Shown piece by piece: positions 52,685 to 60,651 of a DNA stretch of 64,000 nt (its first letter is position 1; the number at the start of each line of letters is the position of its first letter). A program made the position numbers and the translations under genes. The stretch spans positions 62,001-126,000 of the forward strand of contig NZ_SOAP01000005.1 of assembly GCF_004364805.1 (NCBI RefSeq). Direction: 5' to 3'. This stretch comes from Pelagimonas phthalicica. Lineage in GTDB: Bacteria > Pseudomonadota > Alphaproteobacteria > Rhodobacterales > Rhodobacteraceae. Under the pieces are notes generated by a model, which searched no databases, was not told the DNA's origin, and worked only from the letters and a program-made list of their open reading frames with translations.

Positions 52685-53617
52685 TCAAGCGGCCTGGTCG
52701 ACCTCCTCTGCCCTGCCCGCCTCCGATCGCGCGATAAGGTACTCACAGGCGCGCTGCGCATCGGCCGCGTGCTTGAAAATCGCCTGCTTGTCCGAGCGTA
52801 GCACCCGCAGCCAGTTGTAGAGGTAAGCGGCATTCATCTCGAGCGTATGCGACGTGAACCCAAGTTCCTGCCCCAGAAAGCAGGACGTGAGCTCGGCCAC
52901 GATCTCCTCGCGCGCATAGGCTGTGTTGCCAAACCGCGAAAGACCGTAGTCGCGGTTCAAGCGATGGCGCGCCTTTGTGGCATGGCCCAGTTCATGGGCC
53001 CAAACCCCGTAAAAATTTGGCGGGTTCTGGAACCGCGTAATCGGCGGCATGTAGACCTTGTCTACCGGCGGCAGATAGTAGGCATCGCTACCCGTGAAGA
53101 CGGTGGTGATATCGATGGCATCAAAAAAAGCCTGCATATGGGGAATGGGTTCAGCGGGCGGATGCTCAGGCACCGGGTCCGGCTCGGGATGGAAGCTATC
53201 CGGCAACCCCTCGATCTGGCAGGCGTTGAACACGCGATAGGATTTCTGGAAACGGAAGACGCGGGCCTCGTCACCATCTGCCTCGTCGGCGTCTCCAGAC
53301 GCCTCGTCCTGTTTCCGGCTCTGGCCGTAATAGACCACCACGGAGGACTTCTCGCCCTTGCGGACCTTGGCACCCAGGGCATTGGCCTGTGGGATGGTCA
53401 TCCAGTAGGGCGAGCTGTAGCCCGCCATCACGGTCCGCATGGTCAGCAGGAAGTTGTTGACGCCTTGATATGCCTCGCCGCCCACGCGCAGGGGACGTGT
53501 ACTGCCACCAGCCGTCCAGGGCTTGCGCCACGGCAGGACGCCGCGCTCAATGATACGGATGATTTCGTTTGTGATGACCTCGGAGGCATCAGATTTGGGC
53601 GTGCGGGATCTGGCCAT
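52685..53617 (-). CDS. ardC: ArdC-type antirestriction protein
   Basis: A 310-residue ArdC-family protein. The N-terminal single-strand DNA-binding domain (residues 8-140) has GVLPWRKPWTAGG and YWMTIPQANALGAKVRKGEK. The C-terminal zincin-like metallopeptidase has HELGH in AHELGHATKARHRLNR, plus the EEIVAELTSCFLGQELGF motif. ArdC binds incoming single-stranded DNA and protects it from restriction during conjugation. It is near the promoter-proximal end of the leftward block. Confidence 0.92.
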   Translation of the reverse strand: MARSRTPKSDASEVITNEIIRIIERGVLPWRKPWTAGGSTRPLRVGGEAYQGVNNFLLTMRTVMAGYSSPYWMTIPQANALGAKVRKGEKSSVVVYYGQSRKQDEASGDADEADGDEARVFRFQKSYRVFNACQIEGLPDSFHPEPDPVPEHPPAEPIPHMQAFFDAIDITTVFTGSDAYYLPPVDKVYMPPITRFQNPPNFYGVWAHELGHATKARHRLNRDYGLSRFGNTAYAREEIVAELTSCFLGQELGFTSHTLEMNAAYLYNWLRVLRSDKQAIFKHAADAQRACEYLIARSEAGRAEEVDQAA

Positions 53618-53657
53618 GGCTGGCTTCCTTTCGAGTGTTGGTGTGAGGGGATAGTGA

Positions 53658-54128
53658 TCAGGTTGGCCGACTGGCGCGTGGATCGTTGACGATCCTGGCG
53701 CCGAGCTCCTCAGCCATGTCGATGTAGGTGGTCAGCGAGACGGACCTGCCAGGACCGCAAGGTTCAGGGTCGACCGATCCGCCCCGTTTCACGCGGGGCA
53801 GGTTCGCGAAGGCGATGACATTGTTGACGGGTCGGATATCGATGAACGGCGTGCCACCTGCAACCGCAAGAGTGGCCAAGGGAAAGCGTTCGATCGGCGC
53901 GAAGGTCGACACAGTCGTCCAACCGAGATAGATGAACGTCCCGCCCTCGCCGCAGATTACATGGGCATTCGGCAATGTCGCTGCCTGCCGGAGATAGCCG
54001 AGATCACGCAGGACGGTCTCGCGTTCGAGCTGCCGCGCCCGCGCCGACTGGCCGGTTCGGCGCAGTTCCTTGTGTCGCCACCACGAGGCAGCGGTCGCGC
54101 GCAGCACGCGCAAGATACCTGTTTGCAT
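53658..54128 (-). CDS. Hypothetical protein, first gene of the leftward block
   Basis: A 156-residue soluble protein with no recognised family. It has a basic helical N terminus (RATAASWWRHKELRRTG) followed by a beta-rich part (HVICGEGGTFIYLGWTTVST). ATG at 54128 has AAGGG seven bases upstream; ATG at 54143 is an alternative adding five residues. It precedes ArdC and is probably the first gene of the operon that runs to about 42.6 kb. Confidence 0.6.
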   Translation of the reverse strand: MQTGILRVLRATAASWWRHKELRRTGQSARARQLERETVLRDLGYLRQAATLPNAHVICGEGGTFIYLGWTTVSTFAPIERFPLATLAVAGGTPFIDIRPVNNVIAFANLPRVKRGGSVDPEPCGPGRSVSLTTYIDMAEELGARIVNDPRASRPT

Positions 54129-54462
54129 GGGAATGCCCTTCATCAGGAAAGACAGACCGGAACCCGGCCCGGACCCGTCCGAGGGACCCCAAAGGCCCTC
54201 ATCCGTCAGTCACAAAACCCGAAGGACACTTTCACTTTTCCCGGCCCCACCAGCCCGGGAAAAGAACTTCAGGGGCCGGCACAGCCCCAGTTTTCTTCAT
54301 TGCACGCAGAAACTCCAGATCGGCAACGAACATCGGCAAGGTCTTACCTACGATTTCTAATTTTTTAATAATATCAATATATTATAGCAAAACTCAGATC
54401 GGCAATTTTCTCTGGTAAATCCATGCGGTGCATGTCCTGAGCACCGGATGCGACAAGCCTCT
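54129..54462 (-). promoter_or_regulatory. Probable promoter region of the leftward anti-restriction block
   Basis: An extended -10 element reads TGCTATAAT on the minus strand (54389 to 54381), inside a very AT-rich stretch at 54357-54390. A near-identical pair, AACTCCAGATCGGCAA (54311-54326) and AACTCAGATCGGCAA (54391-54405), brackets the region. CCGGCCCC (54241-54248) and GGGGCCGG (54272-54279) form a hairpin in the leader. No gene is seen here. Confidence 0.45.
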
Positions 54463-55557
54463 TCACTTCGCTGCCAGGGAATAGCTGGTACTACGTCCAC
54501 CAGCGTCATCTTTCTCAAGTGCTCCCAAATCGATCAGGTCGAGGATGTCGCGATATGCGGTGTCTTGTGAGCACTTCTCGATCTTCGCATATTTCGACGT
54601 CGTGAGTTTTCCTTCGAACCCATCGAGGAGGCGGTTAAGCATGTCCCGTTGGCGGTCGTTTATGTTGGCCGTTCCGTATTTCTCCCAGAACCGCGCCTTT
54701 TGAAACACGGCCTCCAGAATGATCTCTGCGCCATCAAAAGCACGGTCGAGGCAATTGAGGAACCAATTGAGCCAGGCGGTGACATCAAGCCCGCCCTTCT
54801 GCGTCGTCTCGAGCATATCATAATAGGCGCTCCGCTCCTGCCGGATTTGGGTCGACATGCTGTAAAACCGCTGTGAACTGCGTTCGGATCGCGCCAACGC
54901 CATATCCGCGATCGCACGCGCAATGCGCCCGTTGCCATCGTCGAAGGGGTGGATCGTGACGAACCACAGATGTGCAATTGCGGCATGAATAACAGGATCC
55001 GTGTCAGGGACCTGATTGAACCAGGTCAGAAACCGCCCCATCTCTGTATCAAGCCGTGCCGCTCCCGGCGCCTCAAAATGCACGCGTTCACGACCCATAG
55101 GTCCTGAAACAACTTCCATAGGGCCTTCACGCCACTGCCCCACGGTGATCCGGGTCATTCCGCTTCGCCCGGTTGGGAAAAGGGCGGCATGCCAGCCGAA
55201 CAATCGCTCTGCGTCCAGTGGTTGGTCATACGCTTGCGTCGCGTCCAGCATCATCTCGACGACCCCATCGACATGGCGATCAGACGGGATCAGCCCGCCG
55301 ATTTCGAGCCCCAGCCGTTTTGCGATAGACGACCGAACCTGATCTTTGTCGAGCGTCTCGCCTTCGATCTCGCTGCTCTTGACGACATCACTGGTGAGAG
55401 TTCGCAACATCGCTTCGTTTCGAAGATCAAAGCCAAGGCCTTCCATGCGTCCCAAGAGCTTGCCTTGTCGGTGGCGGACAGCGGCAAGTTGTGAAGACAG
55501 CTTGGCCTTGTCCCAAGAAAACTGCGGCCAGTCAGTGATTTCGTGAATGTAGGTCAT
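54463..55557 (-). CDS. Fic-family AMPylation protein with DUF4172 N terminus
   Basis: A 364-residue protein. The N-terminal helical domain starts MTYIHEITDWPQFSWDKAKL (DUF4172 type) and carries the autoinhibitory motif SSEIEG near residue 63. The Fic core has HPFDDGNGRIARAI, and a C-terminal winged-helix part follows. It probably transfers AMP to a protein and, with its own inhibitory helix, is self-regulated; such proteins are common on mobile elements. ATG at 55557 is chosen because the longer frame runs into its promoter. Single gene between the leftward block and repC. Confidence 0.88.
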   Translation of the reverse strand: MTYIHEITDWPQFSWDKAKLSSQLAAVRHRQGKLLGRMEGLGFDLRNEAMLRTLTSDVVKSSEIEGETLDKDQVRSSIAKRLGLEIGGLIPSDRHVDGVVEMMLDATQAYDQPLDAERLFGWHAALFPTGRSGMTRITVGQWREGPMEVVSGPMGRERVHFEAPGAARLDTEMGRFLTWFNQVPDTDPVIHAAIAHLWFVTIHPFDDGNGRIARAIADMALARSERSSQRFYSMSTQIRQERSAYYDMLETTQKGGLDVTAWLNWFLNCLDRAFDGAEIILEAVFQKARFWEKYGTANINDRQRDMLNRLLDGFEGKLTTSKYAKIEKCSQDTAYRDILDLIDLGALEKDDAGGRSTSYSLAAK

Positions 55558-55572
55558 ATTTTGCGCATTCCT

Positions 55573-55607
55573 TGCGGATATTATACCGCATAATCTCGTC
55601 AAGACAA
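55573..55607 (-). promoter_or_regulatory. Promoter and operator-like palindrome of the fic gene
   Basis: On the minus strand TTGTCT (55607-55602), 16 bases, then a perfect TATAAT (55585-55580), 22 bases before the fic ATG. The -10 sits inside an inverted repeat TGCGG-N8-CCGCA (55573-55590), so a repressor bound there would block RNA polymerase. The Fic protein's own winged-helix domain is a candidate. Confidence 0.6.
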
Positions 55608-55702
55608 CAATAACTGCCGCAAAATCTGCGGAGAATACAGGCGGCAATCTCCGCATGCCCCACCTGGAACTCTCAACGTGCAAAAACTGCGTCCCCATCC
55701 CA

Positions 55703-56998
55703 TTATGCAGCCTGCCCGCTCAATCGACCATAGAAGCTGCGCTCGAGATGCAGCTCCCCTGCCCCGGCTTTCTCGACCATCCCACGCAGATATCCGCCCG
55801 GTGACGCCACTTCGCCGGCGCAATGCTTGTCGAACGTGAGAACCAGCGCCGCAGTCGCGATTTGTGGCCCAAGTCGGTCCTGCGCGAGGTTCCAGGCGTG
55901 TTCAGAAACGCCGATCATCGGCCTCAACTGCCCCACAACACGGTGCAGATCGCCCCAATCCTTCAGATATCCGCCCATATTGCGCGCCCACGACGCAAAT
56001 TCAGGACAGGCTTGCATGACTGTCGGCAGATCAAGAGCTGCCCCGCGCTTCTTGCGCGTTTCGGCCACCCAATCTTCCAACTCCCTATCAACTCGCTCTT
56101 CCGGTGGCGCATTTGGCACCACGCTCGCCGCTTCCTCTTTTTCTGAGGAATTACAGGTTACAGGATTAAGTTGATTTGTAATTAGTATATGAGGATCAGA
56201 AATGACCTCCCTGGGGTCCATTTCTTGAGTCTTTTGAAGCCCTTGTTCAGTGGTTGCCGGCGTGTTTTCCACAACTTCATCCGCTCGAGCTGCTTTGAGA
56301 TAGGTCGCATCGACACGCTCCTGGAGCTCCCTGAACCATTCCAGAAGCCGCGCAAGCGTCTCAGAGGCCGTGTTCCGGCGTGGGAGGCGGTCCAAAAGAT
56401 CCTCAAAGAGGCTTGAGAGCTGTGTCCAGGGGCCTCTCAGAGCGCCGCTGAGGGCCGCTTCGATCCTGGCGCGGATCATTCGGCGCGCAACCGTGATCTG
56501 GCGCTTCAGGCGCTGGCAGAGTTCGCGCTCGGCCTGCAGTTCTGCGTGTAGCTGCTCAAACTCTTCGGCTCGAGCCGAGAGCGGCGACAAGTCGAAGCCA
56601 TAGGCCTCGATGATACGGCCTTCTGCGTCCCTGTTGCCCCAACGCTTGCCATTGGGGCTGTCCTTGAAGGCTATCACGCCGATCTCAGCCAGGCGCCGTG
56701 CATGGCGCTTGAGCGCCGAGAGCGAGAAGCCTGTTTGCTCCATCAGGTAAGAGTTGGACGCCCAGACGATCGGACGCTGCCCCTCTTCCCAGTCCTGGGC
56801 CCGAGTGAAGGCCCCAAGCGTGTCGAGAAGCAGTACGTCGCCAGCCTTGAGGCCAATATGCGCACCAACGCGTTTCACGGCAACACAGGCCCGTGTCTTG
56901 GGCACGGCTGCTCTTTCACCAGCTTGTGCGTGCTGTTCAGCGACCGCGAGTCCGGCCGTCGCTTTGCGCCACCCCGAGGGTTGGTTGATATTGGACAT
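55703..56998 (-). CDS. repC: Replication initiator RepC
   Basis: A 431-residue RepC, the initiator of repABC plasmids. ATG at 56998 has GGTGGAG seven bases upstream, better than longer starts at 57019 or 57064. The N-terminal winged-helix region has the conserved GLKAGDVLLLDTLGAFTRAQ and QTGFSLSALKRHARRLAEIG; the C terminus ends in SPGGYLRGMVEKAGAGELHL. It binds the origin within its own gene; an AT-rich stretch at about 56150-56210 is the candidate. Expression is expected to be limited by the antisense RNA encoded at 57146-57210. Confidence 0.93.
   Translation of the reverse strand: MSNINQPSGWRKATAGLAVAEQHAQAGERAAVPKTRACVAVKRVGAHIGLKAGDVLLLDTLGAFTRAQDWEEGQRPIVWASNSYLMEQTGFSLSALKRHARRLAEIGVIAFKDSPNGKRWGNRDAEGRIIEAYGFDLSPLSARAEEFEQLHAELQAERELCQRLKRQITVARRMIRARIEAALSGALRGPWTQLSSLFEDLLDRLPRRNTASETLARLLEWFRELQERVDATYLKAARADEVVENTPATTEQGLQKTQEMDPREVISDPHILITNQLNPVTCNSSEKEEAASVVPNAPPEERVDRELEDWVAETRKKRGAALDLPTVMQACPEFASWARNMGGYLKDWGDLHRVVGQLRPMIGVSEHAWNLAQDRLGPQIATAALVLTFDKHCAGEVASPGGYLRGMVEKAGAGELHLERSFYGRLSGQAA
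56145..56215. other. AT-rich segment in repC, candidate oriV
   Basis: Inside repC, 56145-56215 is strikingly AT-rich (for example TTGATTTGTAATTAGTATAT) compared with the GC-rich flanks. In repABC plasmids the origin lies within repC near such a stretch. No iterons are evident, so this rests on composition and family knowledge. Confidence 0.4.
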
Positions 56999-57110
56999 AA
57001 CTCCACCGTTCTGAGGCATGACTGTCCCAGTCGCTCCATGCGGAGCATCATTGAATTTTTTCATTTTTTAGCTAGGCACAGAAAACCTGTTCGCCCGAAG
57101 ACGTTTTTCG

Positions 57111-57210
57111 TTGTTTAGCGATTCGCGGGCTGCTAGGATTGTGGTGTGAAAACAAATCGCGCCTTGTGCGCAGCAGCCCTCGGGACTTCGGTTTCGAGGG
57201 TTTTCTTTTT
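57111..57210 (+). ncRNA. repABC counter-transcribed RNA (incompatibility RNA) with promoter and terminator
   Basis: Antisense to the repB-repC leader. Promoter: TTGTTT at 57111-57116, 17 bases, TAGGAT at 57134-57139, so transcription should start near 57146. It ends in a canonical terminator: CCCTCGGGAC (57177-57186), TTCG loop, GTTTCGAGGG (57191-57200), then TTTTCTTTTT. The resulting RNA of about 65 nt matches the size of known repABC control RNAs, which pair with the repC leader and lower RepC synthesis. Confidence 0.72.
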
Positions 57211-57246
57211 GGTGCCGTTCTCCTTTTTGCTCGTTGCCTCTGTTTT

Positions 57247-57270
57247 GGCGGTTAACAGCTGTTAACCGCC
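57247..57270. other. parS-like palindrome between repB and repC
   Basis: GTTAACAGCTGTTAAC at 57251-57266 is extended by GGCG and CGCC to a perfect 24-bp palindrome. It fits the repABC centromere consensus GTTNNCNGCNGNNAAC and starts two bases past the repB stop. RepB is expected to bind here. Confidence 0.85.
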
Positions 57271-57271
57271 G

Positions 57272-58243
57272 CTATCCTTCGTGGCTCTCTGATTGGAACC
57301 GATCGAAGGAATCCTGAATGAGCTGGTCCAGATTCTGATCCAGCCAATTCGCGAATCTCGTGTTTTCCCCTGCCCGCTTGACGGTGACTGAGAGCCCCGA
57401 TTTACCACTTTTGATCTGCACACCGGGAACGGGCGAGCGCTCCTCGACAGATCGTTCTTGCTTACCTCGCTTGCCAATTTCCTTGAGAACGAGGTCCAGC
57501 CGTCCGTCGGAGTCGAGATCACCAGATTGACCAAGAACACCCAGAACACCCTCCTCCGAGAGTTGTACTTTCTCAAACGCCGTTGCGAGTGTGGTCCATT
57601 TCGGGCGCCCTGCCCCTGGAGCTGCGCCGATGGCTTCACCGACAGCCAAGGGCACTAGCCGATTGATACGCTCAAGCTGCGAAAGAGTGTTCTTGCTGAT
57701 AGCCAAAGCCTGACACGCCTCCGCACGCGAGTAGCCCTGCTCCAGGATCGCGTGCGCGAACCGGACACGTTCATAGTAGCTCAGCTCCGCGCGGCCGGCA
57801 TTTTCGAGGCCTTTCGCCATCAATGCATCGGTATCATCGAGCGTCCGTATCAGAGCCCGCACTGGTATCCCCAGATAGCGGCACGCAAGTATTCGTCTCT
57901 GGCCGTAGATGATCTCAAAATGCCCGTCACGATCCTTCGAAGGACGTAGAAGCACCGGGACTTGCTGCCCGGCATCAGCGATGCTGGTTGCGAGATCCTT
58001 GATCGATTCATTCGGTGCGGCGCTGTTAACAGCTGTTAACTCAATATCCAGTCGGTCTTTCGGACCCCAAGCAAGGATCAAGTTGGCGTCGATTTCCTGA
58101 ATGCCGCCGAGACCCGCACGAACAGAGCCGATAGTTCCTTTCGGCAATGTTCGATGAGCTCTATCAGAAGCCCCGTCTTTCGACCCCTCAGTCGCCGCAG
58201 TTATCGCAGCCATGATGCCGGTTTTGTTTTTACCCATTGCCAT
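57272..58243 (-). CDS. repB: Plasmid partition protein RepB (ParB family)
   Basis: A 323-residue ParB-type protein. It has the central RPSKDRDGHFEIIYGQRRIL and AKGLENAGRAELSYYERVRF boxes, followed by a helix-turn-helix (SRAEACQALAISKNTLSQLE). It binds the parS palindromes and activates RepA ATPase for segregation. ATG at 58243 follows the repA stop by two bases with GGGGGCGG upstream; the longer frame from TTG 58258 is rejected. A parS copy lies inside the gene at 58025-58040. Confidence 0.93.
   Translation of the reverse strand: MAMGKNKTGIMAAITAATEGSKDGASDRAHRTLPKGTIGSVRAGLGGIQEIDANLILAWGPKDRLDIELTAVNSAAPNESIKDLATSIADAGQQVPVLLRPSKDRDGHFEIIYGQRRILACRYLGIPVRALIRTLDDTDALMAKGLENAGRAELSYYERVRFAHAILEQGYSRAEACQALAISKNTLSQLERINRLVPLAVGEAIGAAPGAGRPKWTTLATAFEKVQLSEEGVLGVLGQSGDLDSDGRLDLVLKEIGKRGKQERSVEERSPVPGVQIKSGKSGLSVTVKRAGENTRFANWLDQNLDQLIQDSFDRFQSESHEG
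58025..58040. other. parS-like palindrome within repB
   Basis: Perfect 16-bp palindrome GTTAACAGCTGTTAAC identical to the cores at 57251-57266 and 59570-59585. It is embedded in the RepB coding sequence (amino acids around LTAVN). Confidence 0.85.
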
Positions 58244-58245
58244 GA

Positions 58246-59427
58246 TTACCGCCCCCAAGCCTTTTGAAGCATTCCCGCAATCTCCGAACCAACCGCATCC
58301 ATGCTGTTCTTTGCGCGATCATAGGTCGACCTTGTCATCTCGGAGCGCGCAACCTCGTAGATCGACATCTTGAGCATCGATGCGTCGCCGATAGCCGTAC
58401 TACGTAGTCCGGTCGCCCCAACGACACGATCCTGGAACAGAGCGCGCATTAGGCTCACGATCTGCTGACTTGGGATATCGCTCGGATCGTCCCGCGTGAT
58501 GAGGAAGGAGAAAAAATCATGATCGAGTTTGACGCCCGTGTCCTCGATCACACCAAGATAAGCAGAAGTCATTTCGACAAACTGCTGGGTGGAAGCAAGG
58601 TCGAGCATGCTCGGCGTCATCGGCACGATGACCGAGGTCGCAGCGTAGAGGCCGGTCAAAGTCAAGAATCCGAGAGCTGGCGGGCTGTCGATCACCACTA
58701 CATCGTAGTCGCTCTCAACGGACTGGATCGCCAGACTGAGCTTCTCAAAGAACGCAACACCGCGCCCTGCATTGACCGCTGTTTCAGTCTCAAATTCGCT
58801 CAGCACAAGGCGGGCAGGTGCCAAGTGCAATCCAGGGAAATAGGTTTCCACAACAGCTTCCGACATCGGTACTGGATCGTCATAACGAAGTGCGTCGTAA
58901 ATCGAAGCGCCTTCAAACTCCAGTTCAGTTTGAATCCCGCAAAAGCCAGTGAGGCTCCCTTGTGGGTCCAAGTCAATCGCCAGCACCCGGTAACCACTCA
59001 AAGCAAGGTAGTGACACAGATGGATCGCAGAGGTGGACTTTGCAGATCCACCTTTGAAGTTCATCAGCTGAATAACCTGAAGCTTGTCACCCTCGCGACG
59101 CCCAGGAAGATACTTACCCGGCTTTCGAGAGCTTGCCTCCAGGAAATGGCGCGCTTGCAGGATCTCATCACCGGAATAGAAGCGCCGTCCGTTCTTGATT
59201 ACTTCAGGCTCCGGCAAGGACCCGTCGCTATGGCACTTGCGCAAGAATTGCCCGGTCACCCCTAGAAGATCAGCAGTCTCTGTAGCGCTGAATAGTCTCA
59301 AATTCTTGCGTTGATCGGGCGCGTAGGCTTGTTGAAGATGCGTCGTGAGCGCGGTGCGTAGACGCGCCGCCATCTGGCTTGTAAGCTCGGATTGAGACGC
59401 CGCTTCGATTGGTGCCGTCTGAAACAT
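58246..59427 (-). CDS. repA: Plasmid partition ATPase RepA (ParA family)
   Basis: A 393-residue ParA-type ATPase. The N-terminal MerR-like/helix-turn-helix region has ATETADLLGVTGQFLRKCHS. The deviant Walker A is NFKGGSAKSTSAIHL near residue 127; ALDLDPQGSLTG and VVIDSPPALGFLT follow. With RepB it segregates the plasmid and represses the operon. It is first gene of the leftward repABC operon; upstream lie a DnaA box at 59510-59518 and a parS at 59570-59585. Confidence 0.95.
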   Translation of the reverse strand: MFQTAPIEAASQSELTSQMAARLRTALTTHLQQAYAPDQRKNLRLFSATETADLLGVTGQFLRKCHSDGSLPEPEVIKNGRRFYSGDEILQARHFLEASSRKPGKYLPGRREGDKLQVIQLMNFKGGSAKSTSAIHLCHYLALSGYRVLAIDLDPQGSLTGFCGIQTELEFEGASIYDALRYDDPVPMSEAVVETYFPGLHLAPARLVLSEFETETAVNAGRGVAFFEKLSLAIQSVESDYDVVVIDSPPALGFLTLTGLYAATSVIVPMTPSMLDLASTQQFVEMTSAYLGVIEDTGVKLDHDFFSFLITRDDPSDIPSQQIVSLMRALFQDRVVGATGLRSTAIGDASMLKMSIYEVARSEMTRSTYDRAKNSMDAVGSEIAGMLQKAWGR

Positions 59428-59509
59428 GGTTGCTATTTCTCTGCTCGAACGCGCTTATTTGCGCAACTTGACTCTAATGGCCGTGATTCACCATGTTAAG
59501 TCAAGGATT

Positions 59510-59518
59510 TTATCCACA
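59510..59518 (+). promoter_or_regulatory. DnaA box upstream of repA
   Basis: A perfect TTATCCACA consensus lies 83 bases upstream of the repA start. Host DnaA may modulate repABC expression or replication. One copy only; chance occurrence cannot be excluded. Confidence 0.45.
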
Positions 59519-59569
59519 AATTGTGCTGTCGGACCAAAGGTCTACTAGGGAAGCCACGCACCCTCTAGA

Positions 59570-59585
59570 GTTAACAGCTGTTAAC
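59570..59585. other. parS-like palindrome upstream of repA
   Basis: GTTAACAGCTGTTAAC, identical to the two sites in and after repB, 143 bases upstream of the repA start. Three identical sites around and within one repABC operon define its centromere set. Confidence 0.85.
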
Positions 59586-60651
59586 AGCACTCACAAAATT
59601 GTGGTTCACGAGTGCATCTGGCGCAGACTGGGTGTCGCTAGCGCACGGTTTCTCAATGGTGTCTTGACCGAAAATCCGATTAGCGAGAGATACAGCGAAC
59701 TCAGGCCGGATCGGACAACGCACCGACAGACTTACGGCAAACCCAAGGCCCAATTGGATCGACATTCAAAGCTACATTGATACTTGGGTGCCGGGCCCAA
59801 ACGATCAGATCAAACGCACTTCATGCGCATGGATGCACAAGGCCCTGTTGTCTGAGGCGTCAATGATCCCCAGCAGGGTAGGGGGCATCGCGGCTTCTCG
59901 CGTCGCGGGAACAGTATCCGGCACAAAGCACAGCGTAGACAGGACCAATTCAACCACGCCTCACCTAACCGCGAGACCTATCCGATGAGACCAAATCATA
60001 GAAGGAGGAGGTGCGATCCGTGACATTCTGGGTTCAAGAGATTGTTCAGGGATCATAAGTTCAGCACTCAAAGAAGCCGATGCGCTCACTCGACGGCTTC
60101 GAAGACCACTGGAAAGCAACCGCGGACCACGTTTTTGCTTCAGCACAACCTATGGCTCCCGTCACCGATTCTCTGAGGGCAAATTGCGCCCAGTTTTGTT
60201 GTTCAGATGATCCGCGTAGAATGATCCATGGCTGATACTTTCCGAAGATCCAGGTTCAGGAACCGTCGTCGAGAAATACTAGGGCAGGGACCTCGATCAT
60301 TGTCCCGGTCTTGGCTAAATCGATTGTCAGCTACTGGAGACAAGTCGAAACCGTTGGGAGCGCACCGTACCTTTACTCGACGCCACCACAGGTTCGTGCC
60401 CGGTCGAGGGTTTGCAGGTCAAAACGCATTAGGTAGGTTGCGCCCCGGCAGAGACATATCATCTATCTGTCTATAGTACGGCGTTTGTGTCTGGCCCACT
60501 GATCGCCGGGTGCCAGCATTTTGGAGCGGGGAAATGCACGACGGATTGCGCGTGGAACATCTGTTGCGCTTCGTGAACCCATTCACCTGCCCGCAAAGTG
60601 CGCTGCAACAATGCAATCGTTCCATGGCGTGGAAGATTTACATGGTTGCGA
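59586..60651. other. Gene-poor gap between repABC and the resolvase
   Basis: About 1.07 kb without a convincing gene. Short open frames (for example near 60228-60476) encode Arg/Ser-rich peptides with no domain and no good ribosome binding site. No inverted terminal repeats or transposase remnants were recognised. It may be decayed sequence at the junction of the replicon and a mobile segment. Confidence 0.4.

Noticed and set aside
60228-60476. Possible gene in the repABC-resolvase gap
   Set aside because: Arg/Ser-rich peptide without domain or start signals; likely noise in decayed DNA.
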